DNA from: Peromyscus leucopus
Taxonomy: Eukaryota > Chordata > Mammalia > Rodentia > Cricetidae
Direction: 5' to 3'
Length of the DNA: 64,000 nt
NCBI RefSeq assembly: GCF_004664715.2
Contig: NC_051069.1
Span: 13,268,226-13,332,225, forward strand
In this document: positions 10,691 to 25,000 of the stretch, piece by piece
Layout of the letters: each line of letters opens with the position of its first letter
Position numbering within the stretch: position 1 is the first letter of the stretch
The notes under the pieces: model-generated
Database searches by the model: none
What the model saw: the letters and a program-made list of their open reading frames with translations, nothing else
What the model was told of the DNA's origin: nothing
Translations under genes and position numbers: made by a program

Positions 10691-13600
10691 CTGGAGAAAC
10701 AGGGCAACAAGGGGTTGAGTCTGGTTCTGGATTTTCTGGTTTTGGTGTGTGTGCTTGTGCATATGCGTGTGTGTCCATGTGTCCATGTGTCCACAGAGGC
10801 CAGAAGACGGCATCAGATCATCTAGAACTGGAGTTACAGGTGCTTGTGAACTGTCTGACATGGATGCTAGGAAACAGAACTTCTGTGCAAGAAAGGCAAG
10901 CAGGCTTCCCTGCTGAGCCATCTCTCAGCCCGGCTTTGTTTTGTTGAGACGAGGTTACAATACATGCAGTCCAGGCTGACCTCAAAAGTGAGATGTAGTC
11001 AAGGATGGCCTTGAAATCTTGAACCTTCTGCTTCCACCTCTGGCACTCTGGCACTCTAGCACTCTAGGCACGTGCCGACATCCCTTGTCTACACAGAGCT
11101 GGGGATCCAACCCAGGGCTTTGTGCATGCCAGGCCAGTACTCTACAGTTGAGTTACATCTCCATATGCCCTTTTTGGTTTAGCTTAGTTTTGTTTTTGAG
11201 ACCTTCTGAACACATAGCCCAGACTGGTCTGGAACTTACTAAGTAGTCCAGACTGACCTCTAATCCACGAACTGCCTGCCTTACCTCCAAAGTTACAGCA
11301 TGGGATTACAGGAACCTCCATCAAGTACCAGGCTAGGAGTTGAGCCTTTCTCCTGGTGAAAGGGCATTGGTGGAGGTTCACCAGAAAGAGCAGGAGAACT
11401 ACCCCATCCCCCAAACTGGGGGGTTTAAAGAGCACTTTGCTCCTCTTCATTAAACAGGTCCCAGCATCACTCTTGTTAGGGATGGCCCGAGACTTGTCAT
11501 CACAGAAAAGTCCTTACAATTAGCAGGAATTCTAGTCCCTATAGCCGAGCCACAGAGGAAGCCAGACAACCAAAACTATCATCCCACTCTCCCTCTTCCT
11601 AGCCACCTTGGTTTCTCCTACACCCCCTCCAGTGGCCATTAAGGTGATGTCAATCTCTAAGGCAGCAGGTCCATTCCCCTAGAGGGTGTGGATGACGAAG
11701 GTTAATTATCTAAAAGCCGTGGGTGGGTTGAGAAACTCTGGACAGGAAAGTTGACTGATAAACACCTGTGGGATCTATCACTTCCAGACTTCAGGGGAAC
11801 TGACCTGCAGATGGACTCTTCCATCCCAATGCCCCCCCTTTTCTGTCCTATTAAGCCCCAAGAACCTCATGCCACGTAGGCACAGTCTCACTTCCACAGA
11901 GACACGGCAGCGCTGTAATCAGAATTGTTCTGTTTCGGGAGGTCCCTGTCTCCTACCTTTTACTTCCAGTGTTTACCTCCACCAATCCCATCTAACATTT
12001 GGTGCCCAAACTGGGAAGATGTTTTGAGGTCCCACACCCCAGGCCCCCCTTCTCTGGGTAACCTTTCCTATCTCCCCTTACCCATCCTGGTCTCTTTTCT
12101 GAGACCCATACCACAGGGCACATGGCCACTGTCCAGGCTTAACAGCCACCAGTCTCAACTCCAAACCTGTGGATTTTCAGTCTCCAAGTAAATCAGTTTG
12201 GGCCTTTCCCTCACCTGCCTTCCTTTTCCTCCCCCACCCGTTACTCCGGAGCAGAGGTCCTTGGCCAGTTGTCTTCTGGACTGACTACACGCACCACAAA
12301 CTCACCGGAAGCTAAGGCTTGGCTAATGTCTGGAGGTGCCCCAGACCCAGGCCCTCTCCAGAACTCTGGGAATCCCTCGGCTTTTGCCACCTGATGACGC
12401 TCATCTCTTCAGCCACTCTCTGACCCTCGGTAATGACCTGAGAAATGACTCTGGCCTCTCTCTCCCCAGGCTGGTTCAAATGAGAGATGCTGCCTAGGTA
12501 TGTAAGTTGGATGGCAGTCAGGAAAGACACTTAGAATGCTAACCTTTGGCCTTCATGTGCACGGGTATACACATGCACTCACATACATTTGAACATGCAT
12601 ACATATATACGCATGTTAGAAGAAAAAAAAAGAGAGAGAGAGGGATACAGACAAACCAGGGGTCCTGACAATTGTCCTAATGGCAGGCAGTAGAGAAAAC
12701 ATGTGTTTCTCCGGCTAGTCTTTCTCTCAGGTATCTGATGGCTCCCCAAGCCTGGGCAGCAGCTTTACCTTTTCTCAACAGTTTACCCGCCCCTTGCACT
12801 GCCGGATGTCTAAATACAGGGACTGGGACATAAAGGATAAGCCATGAGGTCTTCAGAACCACCAAGAGCTTGGAGCTGAGTGGGAACATCCCCTTGGGTC
12901 TAGGTAATAACTGGTCAACCCTCTAAAACGACTGTTTCAAACACCTCATCACCATGACCACCAGCACTCCAGGTTAGATACCTCCCTCAATATAGACACC
13001 TACATCACAAAGATGACTTTGAGGAGCCGGGAATCCCACAGCCTCAGTTCCTGGTCCACGGTGGGTTCTTCCTCCAGCATATCTTCCTCACAGACGGTCT
13101 CTGCAATGGGAGAGCAGCTAGGCATCTTCTGGGAGCACTGACTGGGGCCCCCAACCAGAATGGGGCAGATCCCCCTCCCTTCATGTCCTGAAGCTGTTTG
13201 GGCTCTTGGATTTTCCATATGGGTTTGGAGAAAGAAAGAAAGAGCTCTCAAAAGTCTGGCCAGCCACACTGGGCTCTCACACAGAAGTAAGAGAAAAGGT
13301 TAAGAGTCTTTTAAGAAAAGGTTAAGAAGATCCAGTCATTGCCACAAACAGGATCCTGAACTCACCAGACCCTGGAGGCTTCCTGGAGGAGAAGCAGCTA
13401 TCTGTGGAGTCTGTGGGGATCCGAGAGACACAAGAGATGTCGTCTGGGAGTGACAGGGATGTGGAAGCTGGACATACTTTTCTCCACTTCATCTCAGGGA
13501 CAAGGACTTCCTGTGGAGAAGACAGAAGGTGAGTATCCTCTGTCCTAAGGCTAGCTCCAGGGTTATCAAGATTTTCTCCAGCTTAAATTACCAATCCAGA

Positions 13601-15994
13601 TGCCTATTCAGGAGTGGAATACAGCAACAACACTTCTCACCTGGATACACCCTGGCTGTATCATCCCTCTGTCAGAAAACATCTTTTATGTATTATTAAC
13701 TGTAATTATACCATTCAGTATTACTACTGAAAAGACGTTTCGTTGAATTCGATGCCATTTTAAATGATCTCATACATATATACAATGCATCATAACCGAT
13801 CCCTCTCACCCCAGCTGACCCTTTTTGTCTTCACGTCTAGTCCCCGCCTCCTTTCACACCCCCTGCTTTGTTGGTTTTGACCCTCTGAGTTTAATTTGCT
13901 TGCTTGTATGAGCATGAGCAACTTAACCAGTAGCTAAACCACTGAAGGAAGTGAACCCCCTCCCCGCAAACAATCCCTCTGAAGAACACAGTGAAGAAGC
14001 ACAGTGGCTCAGACAACCCGGTCCGTGCTCAGATCTGAGTTCAACACTGCCTCAGACGGTACAGATGATGGCTTCTTTTAATCCAGATTCTAACTCTGAA
14101 GGAGCCACTGACCACGGCAGAGGTGACGTATGGTTCCTATCAATACAAAAGGGGACAACGGTTCTGCCCCTTGCATGGAATTCTGTATGCTGTGTGATTA
14201 GCTAAGATGCTTCAGAGTTACTCAGTTACGGAGGAGTCGCTAACCTCTGTGAGGTCACTGACACTTCATCTCTGCCCTCAGAGCTCATGGTCCTGCGCAG
14301 GGCCTCAGTTCCCGGAGGAAATTGCTGGAGTCTCAGCAAAGTGTAAGTCTGGGGTTCTTTTTTTTTTTTTTTTCTTTCAATGTACTTTGTGTGTGTGTGT
14401 GTGTTGTGTGTGTGTTTTGCCTGCTTATATGTCTGTGTAACCACATGTATTGAGCTAGCTCAGGAGAGGCCAGAAGAGGGCATTGGATTTCCTGGGACTG
14501 GAGTTAGAGATGGTTGTGAACCACCATACAGGTGCTGGGATTTGAACTCGGGTCCTCTGCCAGAGCAGCCACCACTCTTAACCACAGAGCCACCTGCCCA
14601 GCCCCTGGCTTTGGAGTTCCTGTCTAAGGATATGTCTGTGGCTTTGACAGTCCCCCTTCCTCTGGGAAAAGAAAGAGGATGGATGCCTGGCTTTGCATCC
14701 ACTTGGTTTGGGACTCACTTCAGCCAGTGTTTGGGGGGTATACTTCTGTTCAGAGTCGGCAGATCTGCTGAGGGCCCATGTGCTCTGCATGGCATGCAGT
14801 CTGGGCGACCCGTAACACAGTGTAGCCACTGGCTCTAGAACCTGTGTCCTACTTCTACATGGTGGCCCTAAAGTTTCAGAGCCCTGCTCCCTCTCAGGCC
14901 CTCACTCCCAGCCGCCTCAACGCTCACCGGAGACTCGCACTTGGCTTCCTGGGGGAATTTCCTTACGCTCAGACTCTTCTTGCTGGAAGGCTGGGGAGGA
15001 AAGGGAAGAGGCAAGATTAAACATGAGGAGGCCCTCACAAACCTGTGTCGTCAGGCCAAGCCCAGGTCAGAGTTTGTGCACTGTGGATGGTTGGGGGTGT
15101 TTTGTACTAATGTAGGGGAGCAAATCCCAGACAGCTCATTTCCTATGCCCCACCCCCTCCCTACTTCCCCTTCCTCACCTTGTTCAGAGGGTATACTGAG
15201 AAGCAGCCATACACCCCTGTCTATTTGTACACTAAGGAGGCATAGGTGAGGGCAAATGTACATGTGAGGACACACAAAGACCGGCCAAAAGATATGCTCG
15301 GTGATGCATAGTTCAAGTACAGCCTCTGGTGCATTGACCCAGACAGTAAGTCCCCTCTCTGTCCCATTGCCTGTGTTAGAGAGACAGGCTAATCTCCACT
15401 AACAGCCTTGTCCCAAGACCTAGGTGCAGTCACCCTTGCCTCTGGGTTCCATACCTGTAAGTGAGTGCAGACACTCCTCAGCATGTCATACACACTGTCC
15501 CGGGAGAGCAGAGACACAAAGATATACTGGGACATGAAAAGAAAGTAGAAAGGACCAGGGTGAGATGGGACTTCTTGCTGTACTAGCAGGCCATGTCCAT
15601 GGATTGGGGGGCAAGCCCAGAGGTGGATGGGGCCATGAGAACCACCAAGACCTCCACCTGGGAAAGGGTCTTCTGACCCGTTAGGGAGAAGTAACCCTCT
15701 GGGAGTAGGCCAGCCTCAGGCCGTGAGTTTCTGGAGCTATGACGGGGAGAAGGATAGGAGAAGTGGCTGGCCCGGAGACTCACAGACCTTCTGGCTGGTG
15801 TTTGTGGTGATGGCCAGTCCATTGGGAAGGAGCCGCGCCATCTTGTGTTTTTTGATCAGTTGCACAGATACCACAGGAATGGCTACCTGAGAGAGGAAGA
15901 GAGAGGCGTGCTTCTCTCAGCCCCTTGGTTTGCTGCACTGGAGCGAAGGACAGACATAGCTGGCACTCAGCCGAGAATGCACACCCTGGAGAAG

Positions 15995-16036
<42 letters not shown>

Positions 16037-19000
16037 TAGCAGGGGGCATCTAGATCTTTCACGCTCTCTTTCAGGGTCCCCTTCCAACTATCCTTACCCC
16101 CACGCCCCAGCCTTGATAACACACGCTGCTTCAGATTCCCTGCTGCACACGATCCCCGTTATCCAAGACTAACAAAGACGGTTGTTCTGCTGAATCCTAT
16201 ACTCTACTCAGAGACCCCTGAGCTGGCCCTTAGTCACACTAGTGACTCCCCCTAAAAGTGACACCGCACTCTGACCCTGAAAGAATTTCTGAGACGCCTG
16301 AAGCCAGTATAATTTAGCTGTCAATTGTTCAGGCCAGATGTAGGATCAAGAAAGGGCCTGCGTTTTAGAAGAAGAACTACTTCCCTGAACACAGAATGAG
16401 ATAGCGCGATGCTCCTCATCCAGCCAGTGAGAGGCTTCATTCACCTTGTACTGAGCACATGCATGACATGCATGGTTTCAGGCATGCCCACAGGACAGGA
16501 GACTGTCCCTCCCCTGGTCCCGGACAGGAGCCTTACTGGGTCATAGCGACCCTCACCACACTCATTGCTACCTTGATATCCTTGCCGAAGAGGCTGGCAT
16601 GGAAGCAAAGCCAGTTGGGAGAGATATAGAGCCGCCCGTGGAGAAGGAGGTCTCTCTGGAGGGCACAGGAACACACTGGGCAGTCACAGGAGAAAAGACA
16701 GCCGTGAGTAAGGTTAACCCAGAGAAGCCCCAGGGCCTGGAGCCTCTTACCTTTTCCCCTGTCCTCAGACTATCCTGTCCCCACCTCCAATCTATCTCAC
16801 AGGCACTCAAAGGGTCCTCTGAGAATCCTGAGCATCCCATTCCACCTCATCAGACTGCTACCTGTTTCCTCTTTCGGACTCACGAGGTCCGAGCAACTTC
16901 CCGTCCAGGTCTCTAGCCCCGGATTTCTGTTAGCTCAGGAAGAGGCTTTACCCTGCCCTGAGAAGAGGGTCTAGCTTGTGCAAATGTCCCTACATGCTCA
17001 GTGAGAGGCCTGGGCGGGGGACAAGAGTCACTGGTGAGAACAGAACAGAAAGAGCTGGCAATCTCACCTTCCCTCAGGCAAACCTGCATAACTCAACTGC
17101 GCATCCCAAACCACCCTGTCTCCTCATACTTTTGAAGAAAAAAGAGCCAACTGCATCTAAATTGTTCCCACATGCAAATTAAGCATAAAGGATCCCAAGT
17201 AGAGGGCCTGGGTCCCCACCAGCAGTGCCCTGGAAGCAGCTCACCTTTGAGAACCATCTCCTCCAAGGGGATGTCTTTAAACAGCTTGTGGTACTGCTGG
17301 TTGTATTTGCTCATTAGTGCCTGCCAATATAAGACCCGGCTCTGAGGGGCCATTCATCATCCATCCATCCATCCATCCATCCATCCATCCATCCATCCAT
17401 CCATCCACCCACCACCACTACAGGGCCCTGCTCCAGCCACCAGGAGATAATGCCACAGGGACCCCCTGGTAAGCAGCAAGGGTGTGAAGGGCTGAGTCCC
17501 AAGCCTAGCTCATCTGCTGGTAATGCTGAGTTCTTACAGGGAGCCAGTGACTAGAGGGGACACACCATTCCCATCAAGGTCAGGGCACTCACTCAGGTCT
17601 CCTGGGTTCCTGCTAACAGGCCTGGTGGCTAAGGGACCAAAAATTTGGGCAATCCCACACACTTACCCCTTCCCGGCCATACTTCTTTATCTCTTCACCC
17701 TTCGAGCCTTCTGACCAGTGCAGACTGCAAAGGAGACATTCCATTCCAGGGACAAGGAACCTTTGAGTCCTGTCCATGTATCCTCAGTGCCAACTCTGCC
17801 CTGGCTTTGAGCCAGAAGATTGGAGCAGAGATTGGAGACTAAACCCTTCTCTGAGAAACTCGGTAAAATGACAAGAACTGTAAGCGCCCCGCTCATCTCT
17901 GGGGAAGGGCACTCATGAGACTTCCTTCCCAAGCAGATTTGAGTGCCACACTCACAAAGGTATGCTTGGCCTGAGCCTCAGTCTCCCACATGCTGAGGGG
18001 CTGCTCAGCCCTGAGCAGCAAAGACACTCCGATTCCTCTAGCCAAGGAGTAGGCAAAGACACAAGCAATGTGTGGCTCCAGGGACCACAGTCTAGGGGTG
18101 TACAAGACGGAAGCATTAGACTCACAGCTCCAGGGCCATGATACAGACAGATCTGCTCCCCCCTGCAGCCTCCTTGGGCAGCCTGCAGGTCCTCATGGAG
18201 GCACTCAGCACGTTCAACCAACTGACTGAGGCTACTGAGCAGGAAAGAACGTGCTGAAATACAAAGCTTTGCTCTGGCCAGGTTGGCCCAAGGACAGGTG
18301 GGCAGGGAGGAGACTGGTAACCTGAGAAGCCTGGCCCCTGCAAGGTCCCAGTGTACTGGGACAAGCTGGAAGGGTAGGAGGAAGAGGCCTCAGCAGGCTT
18401 TGCCCAGCCTACAAGGCATGCTAAGAAGGTGTCTTGCCTGACTCAGGCTTAAGGCTCCCCCCCACACACATACCTCTCATATTTGTACGTGTGCAAGTGT
18501 GAATGTGTGCATTCGCACATGTGCATATAGGCCAGAGGACAACCTTTAGAGTCATCCTCAGGAAAGCCATCCACCTCTTCTGAGGCAGTGTCTCTCATCA
18601 GTCGGGAGCCCTCCAGTTAGGCTAGACTGGCAGCTGTCCAGTGAGCCTCGTAGATCCTCCTGTCTCTACCTCCCTGGCGCCAGAATTACAAGCACACACC
18701 GCCACAATCAGCCTATTTCTTTTCACAAGGGCACTGGGGATTGAACTCGGGTCCTCACGCTTAGAAAGGCAAGTGTTTTATGACAGAGGCATCTTTCCAG
18801 TTCCTTAAGGTCCCCTCACTAGCAGGTCACCTCCTGATAATTCCCATCCATCCTTCCTAGTCTGGGTTTATCTCTGATCGAAAAGGGTCCTTACCTGTCA
18901 TCTGGGGGTTCCTGGACCTTTTCTGGTTTCTCTGCGCAAGGCACGGAGCTCTTCATAGGCGCTGTCTTTCCATGCATTTGTTGGTTGCTAGAGGTAAATG

Positions 19001-22000
19001 TGTCCATGTTAGAAAGGGGAGCTTGGGGGTATCTTTTCCTATTAGCCATCCAGGGCAGCTGTTCTGTCCCCTACCCTTGCTTGATGTACAAGGTAAAGTT
19101 TAAGATGTCATAATTTGAAGCCACTTTCAAATGCCGTACCCATTAGCCCAGCGACCAGCCTTCTGAGAGGGAACTCATTTTCCCATATCCAAGCACTAGT
19201 CACCTCTGCCAATTGGATAAGTCAAAATATATCATCTTCATTTGTATTTTGTCTACTGGTAGGTGTCTCCCACAGCTTCTTGCCTGGAAACCTAAAGCTT
19301 GGTTAATGCCTGGCCCAGAAAAAAAAAAGTCAGTCTATTCACCTCGTTTTAACTTCCAGGCAACTGCTTGCTAGTCCAGGAAGAGTTGGGCCTCCAGCCC
19401 CGCCCTGGAGGACGGACACAGACATGTTCCTGCTGAAAGCAGAAGTTTCTGAGGTGCCCTAGCAGTTACTGTAAACTATCGGGTTCTGGGAAAGGCCACG
19501 GTGTACAGGATCCTTTATCAAATGTTGTTAGAGATGTGGAAAGAAGATTCCAGTTGGCCTACAAGTGAGTGTATCTGGGAGGGGTGGGACTGCCCCAGAC
19601 TAGGAAGTGGTGGCCTCAATCACCTTCAGACAGTGGGAGTACCTCAGCCTTGACAGCCAAACTATTTAAAAAATGTCCCAGGAGGAAGGAGGTGTTCTTC
19701 CCCTGGGCAGGTGGGGCTTCCCAGTAGCCTCTAAGGTCCCGCCTCCACCTGCCACCTCCACAGACTAGGACCCCCAATTCCTGCTTCTCTGGGCATCAGT
19801 AAAGCCTGAGATGTCAGAACAGCCCCAATTGAGTGAGCTCAGGGGTTCTCAAAGGAAGAGGGGTGGCCAAGAAGCAGGGTCAAGACAGGCAGTTCAAAGT
19901 CTGGAATATGTAACAAGGTCCTGGGTGCTGGTCCCTCTGTATGTAAATAACGGGAATAAAAAAGATAAGGCCGAGAGAATCCCAAATGCTCAGTTACTCT
20001 CAGTTCTGTGACTGGGCCAAGGCAAAATTCTCTTTTTCAGGCTGGGGAGAGAGCTCAGTCTGCAAAGTACTTCCTTGCAAACATAAAGAGCCCAATTCAA
20101 TCCTCAGAATCACACAAAAATACCAGGCATGACAGCATACAGGGTGTAATCCCAGTACTGGGGAGGCAGAGACAGGCAGTGGGCTCACTGGGCAGCCCCC
20201 CAGATCTCCTGGGACAGCTCCAGGCCAATGAGAGACTGTCTCAAAAAAACAAGGAGGTCAGCTCCAGAGGGATACCATCCAAGGTTGTTCTTCAACCCCT
20301 ACATGTGTGTACACGCATGGGCATGTACAACTGCAACACACGTGTGCCTTCACATGCACATGCAAATAAACCAATACACTTTGTCTTCTTTAAGACAGAA
20401 TTACAGACTTGGCCCAAATTCTTCCAGGACCCTTGGAGTTTATCCAGTTTCCAACCACAACATCGTACAGATCAGAAAAAGTTAACCCTGTCCAGTGTCA
20501 CATCGTGAAGATCCAGGCAGCCTCACTCATACCATTAGCCTAGTCACGTGTGACCTGGTGACCTCTCTCCTTGACCTCACATAGGGTTTGACACACACGT
20601 CATCATACACAGTTATACACTGCCTGCTGTTTGAGCCAACGATGGGCAACTCATCTATGACATGGCTCCCTAAGACTATACCACCCAGCGATGTCAGCGC
20701 GGTCTTGTTCCTATAAGCACACTCCGCCATGTGTGCACAACTCATGACACATTTCTCAGAAGGTTTCTTTGTGGCTAAATGACACATGATTGGATTTACT
20801 GAAGAAAGTGCCAGACTATCAATGTGACCCTCTGGCTCCTAAGGTTAGTTTCTGGATATGTTTGGTTTTATCACTTCACACTTCACAGAGGGGTTTTCTC
20901 TTAACTTTTTATGTTTGCTGTAGAGAATATGGTAAATATAAACCATTTATGAATGACTGAAATCATCCACTAAAAATTCCCTAAAAGTTGCTGAGCGGTG
21001 GTGGCACACACCTTTAATCCCAGCACTCAGAGAGTCAAAGGCAGGAAGGTCTCTAAGAGTTTGAGGCCGGCCTAGTCTGCAGAGCAGTTCCAGGAGAGCC
21101 AGGGGTCCAGAGAAACTCTGTCTCAAAACACCCCCAAAACAACAAATCCCTAGAAAGAGCTGAGGATGTGGACTGGTTGGTAGTGTGCTTGTCTTGGAGT
21201 AGCATGGAGGAGGTCTTGAATTTGAGGTTAGCCTGGACTCCGTAATGTGAACCTGTTTCAAAGAAGAGAAAGAGAAGGAGGAGAAAAGGAACACTCTACT
21301 CGAGTCCTTTACCCATTTTTTTAATTTTAAGCATAAATTCATGTTTTATATAAATAGATTGCAGCCAAGCTTGGTGGCACACACCTTTAATCCCAGCACT
21401 CGGGAGGCAGAGGCAGGTGGATCTCTGTGAGTTCGAGGCCAGCTTGATCTACAAAGCAAGTTCCAGGACAGGAACCAAAACTACACAGAGAAAACCTGTC
21501 TCAAAAAAGAAAAATAAAAAAAGAAAGAAAGAAATACTAGCAAGCAAGCCATATGAAGACCTTTGGGCTGGGTGGTTACCTAGTCCTCACATTAGAACCT
21601 GCCAGGCCATGGGGCATCTGATAACTACCTGGATTTGACCCAGAGGGCCATAGGGGAACTTTAAGAGCATGGAGCTCAGCCCTCTACTTGACTCTGCAGG
21701 CAAATGACATCCATCCCCCTGCCACCGATTTTTCCTGAGAGCAGTTTCTCATAACCCAAGGGTCATAAGTCATATCCACAACCCTTAGCCCCAACCTGTC
21801 CCTGTGTTCACACAATGGAGTTAATATCAGGGTCTAGGATACTGAGATCTGTAATTTTTTTTTAGATTTTAAAAATGTATTTTTATTTTGTGTGGATCTG
21901 TGTACGCCTGTATGGTCTGTGCACTAGTGCAGAGCTCTCAGCAGCCTGAGATGTTGATCTCCTGGATCTGGAGTTATAGGTGGATGTGAGCTGTTTGATG

Positions 22001-25000
22001 TGAGTGCTGGGGACCAAACCCAGGTCCTCTGCAAGGGCAACATATGCTCTTAACCACTGAGCCATCTCTCCGGCCCCAAATCTGTATAAACCACAATAAC
22101 TACTGCCATGAAAGGGATGGAACAGGGAAACAGCAACATCTTTCCACAGTAAAGGGAGGATCAAAGATTGGAATCCTCAAGCAAGCTCCTCTCCTGAGCT
22201 GAGCTGGGTCTAAGGGCAGGCAAGCCTAGAGGAGGCTCCAGCAGGGATCTGGAGCCTCTCTGGCAGGGGCAGGACTCCTGCCCACTCACTCCTTCCTTCC
22301 TTCCTTCCTTCCTTCCTTCCTTCCTTCCTCCTCCTTCCTTCCTTCCTTCCTTCCTTCCTTCCTTCCTTCCTTCCTTCCTTCCTTCCAGGAACCTTCCTGA
22401 AGTTATCGCTGCTGCTGAGCTGGGGTTTGGCCTAGGGCAACAGGGTGAGCTGGGCGGCAGCAAAGGGAGATGTCCAGAGAGGTGGTGTATAAGAGGAAAG
22501 GGCGGCAGGTGAGTCGGAAGCAGGGGTACAAGTCTAGCTGCCTCCCACAGACATCCCAGACAGGCCCCACGAGTCGATGCCATCTCCAGACAGATACTCC
22601 CAAATCTCCCAACTCATTACCCACCACCCACCCCAACTTCAGCTCTGGCATTCGGAGGAGTCTATCAGGGTGAGCTCAGAACCACCTGTTCCCCATCCCA
22701 AGACTGCTTCTCTCTAAGCACCCAGTATCCATGAAAGGCTCCACCCTCCACAGTGACCCCCGGCCAGAATCTCAAGTCATTCTCTCCGCCCCATACAGTC
22801 CTCGGAGCCTGACATGCCTCATCGAAATATCTGTTTCTCCGCTATAGCTAGAGCACACAAGCCGGGGCCACTACTGTCTTTTTTTTCTTGGATTCTGGCA
22901 TCCTCTCCTAGCCACACCTGCCCCAGCCATGTCCTCACACACTCTCTCTCCTACATTCACAGTCATCTGCAACCCAGCTCTGCCCTTGCCTTTCTCTGCG
23001 GAATGCCCTGCAGTCTCTGGTCCCTGCTCCCACTCCCCCACCCCACCCCACCCCCCACCCCCCACCCCCCGCTCCGTGCCTGCCACGCCTAATCTCCCTG
23101 CTTCTTTTTTGTTTAGTTGTTTCTTGACAGGGTCTCACTGTGGAGCCCTGGCTGGTATGGAACTGACACACTATGGAGACCAAGCTGGATCTCAGAGAGA
23201 CCCACCTGTTTCTGCCCCCCCCCCCCCCAGTTCTGGATTGAAGTCTGCCACCATGTCCAGCCCTGCTCCTCTTTCCACCCTCACACCTTGCTACTGTACC
23301 CCGTGAAGCTCAGCTGAGTGCCCCCACTTTCTTCACCACAGCAGCCCCTCACCGAGGAACCCCTTCCCTGGGCTTGTCTACCTGGGGAGGTCTGGGTCTT
23401 CTTTGAACTGTCAGTTCAAATGCCTCCCCTGTGTAGAACATTCCCATTTCCCTCTCTGGCTCCCTCCCTCTCTCCCTCTGTGCTCCTCACCCCTTCTTTT
23501 GCTGTTCTGTTTACATGTCTTCCTTCCTCAGTGGACTCTGAGCTCCAACCCACGTATGTCTGCATCCCGGCACACATCAGCATTCAGTGTTTGCCAAAGG
23601 GAGGAAGTGGGGAGGGAGAGAGACAGATAGAGAGAGAAGATAAATGCTTCTTGACACCAAAAAAGGGGGGGGGGAGAGAGAAGAGGAAAAAGCAGTAAGA
23701 ATAAGTCAGAAAGTGAGTGACGCCTCGTGGGCAAGGAAGACAAGGGGTGGACAGGAGCTGACAAGGTCACCCATGGCTGGATCCTTCCTTCCAGGAGCCC
23801 TGGCCCGTGGGGGAGGCAGACAGTCTTGGCCTCGCACCAGGAGTCACTCAGCCTACCTTGCCTGACTGATCAAGAGGGACACAGAAGGCACAAGGAAGCA
23901 CGAAGAGAACTAGACAGCCAGATAGGGAGCGCATGCCTGCAATCCCAGCACTTGGGAAGTGGGGGCATCAGGATCAGGGTTCAGGGTCATCCTTGGCTAC
24001 ATCTGAGGTCCAGGCCAGCCAGGACATGAGATAGTATCTCTAAAAAAGAAGGAAAAAGGAGAGGAGGAGAGGGCATAAAGAGGAGAGGAGGTGGAGGAAG
24101 AGAAAAAGGAGACGGACAAGTTGGAAGAGGAGGAGAGGAGGAGGAGGAAGAGGAGGACCATCCCAAGGCAGCATGGGAAATCTACTGGGTTGAAAGCACA
24201 GGCGCACCCTGCAGCCTCCAATGAACGAGGCTGCACTTCTCCGAGCCGTCTGTGCCCAGGCAACGATCCCCCAAGTTTACCAGCCCCTTCCTGCCCTGGT
24301 TCTTCCGAACGTCAGGGCAGAGCTCCCTCCAGGTCTCATCCGAGCCTCTGGCAGCAGCCATGCCTACGGTTGATGCCGAAGCTGAGATCTCAGCCAGGCC
24401 CTGCCCCCCTGAACCAGCAGGGCTGGTGTGGTCACCGGTGGGGCCTTCCCCACAGATCCCAGTGGAGTGGATGGACCCTTGGATGACTTCTCCCTAGGAA
24501 GGACCATCCTCTCCCACCCAGAGTATGACTTCTTGTGGACTTCTGAGATACTAGAGCTCGCTGTGGGCCCTGCCAACTCTTCTCAAAGCCAGGCTCAGTG
24601 CCAGTACCACCTCTGTAGCCAGCCAAGACACTAAGCCTCTGTGGTCTCCAAGGAGAGAGGTGCCAACAATACTGTTCTCCTCAAAGGCCACATCACCATG
24701 CAGGCTCCTGACAGGACAAATCCAAAAGTCATGGAAGCAGTGACAGGGGACAGGAAGCTGGGAGGACTTCCGGCCTAGATAGAACCTCAAAAGTCAAGGC
24801 TCAGCATCCTGGGCTTGAGGTTCTGCCTTGATGACCTCCCCACCCCACCTTCATGTCTCAGCTCACCTCCCACCTAACACCCTCCTGTTAGCACGATTAT
24901 CTACTAATTGGATTCACATTAGACTCACCAGCAGGGCTTTAGAATGAGAAAAAAACCAAAATGCTGTGGTGGTACAGGTTCATAATTCCTGTACTTGAGA

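Noticed and set aside
22161..22583. 140-codon ORF with KEGR repeats
   Set aside because: It reads through the (TTCC)n microsatellite on the opposite strand.
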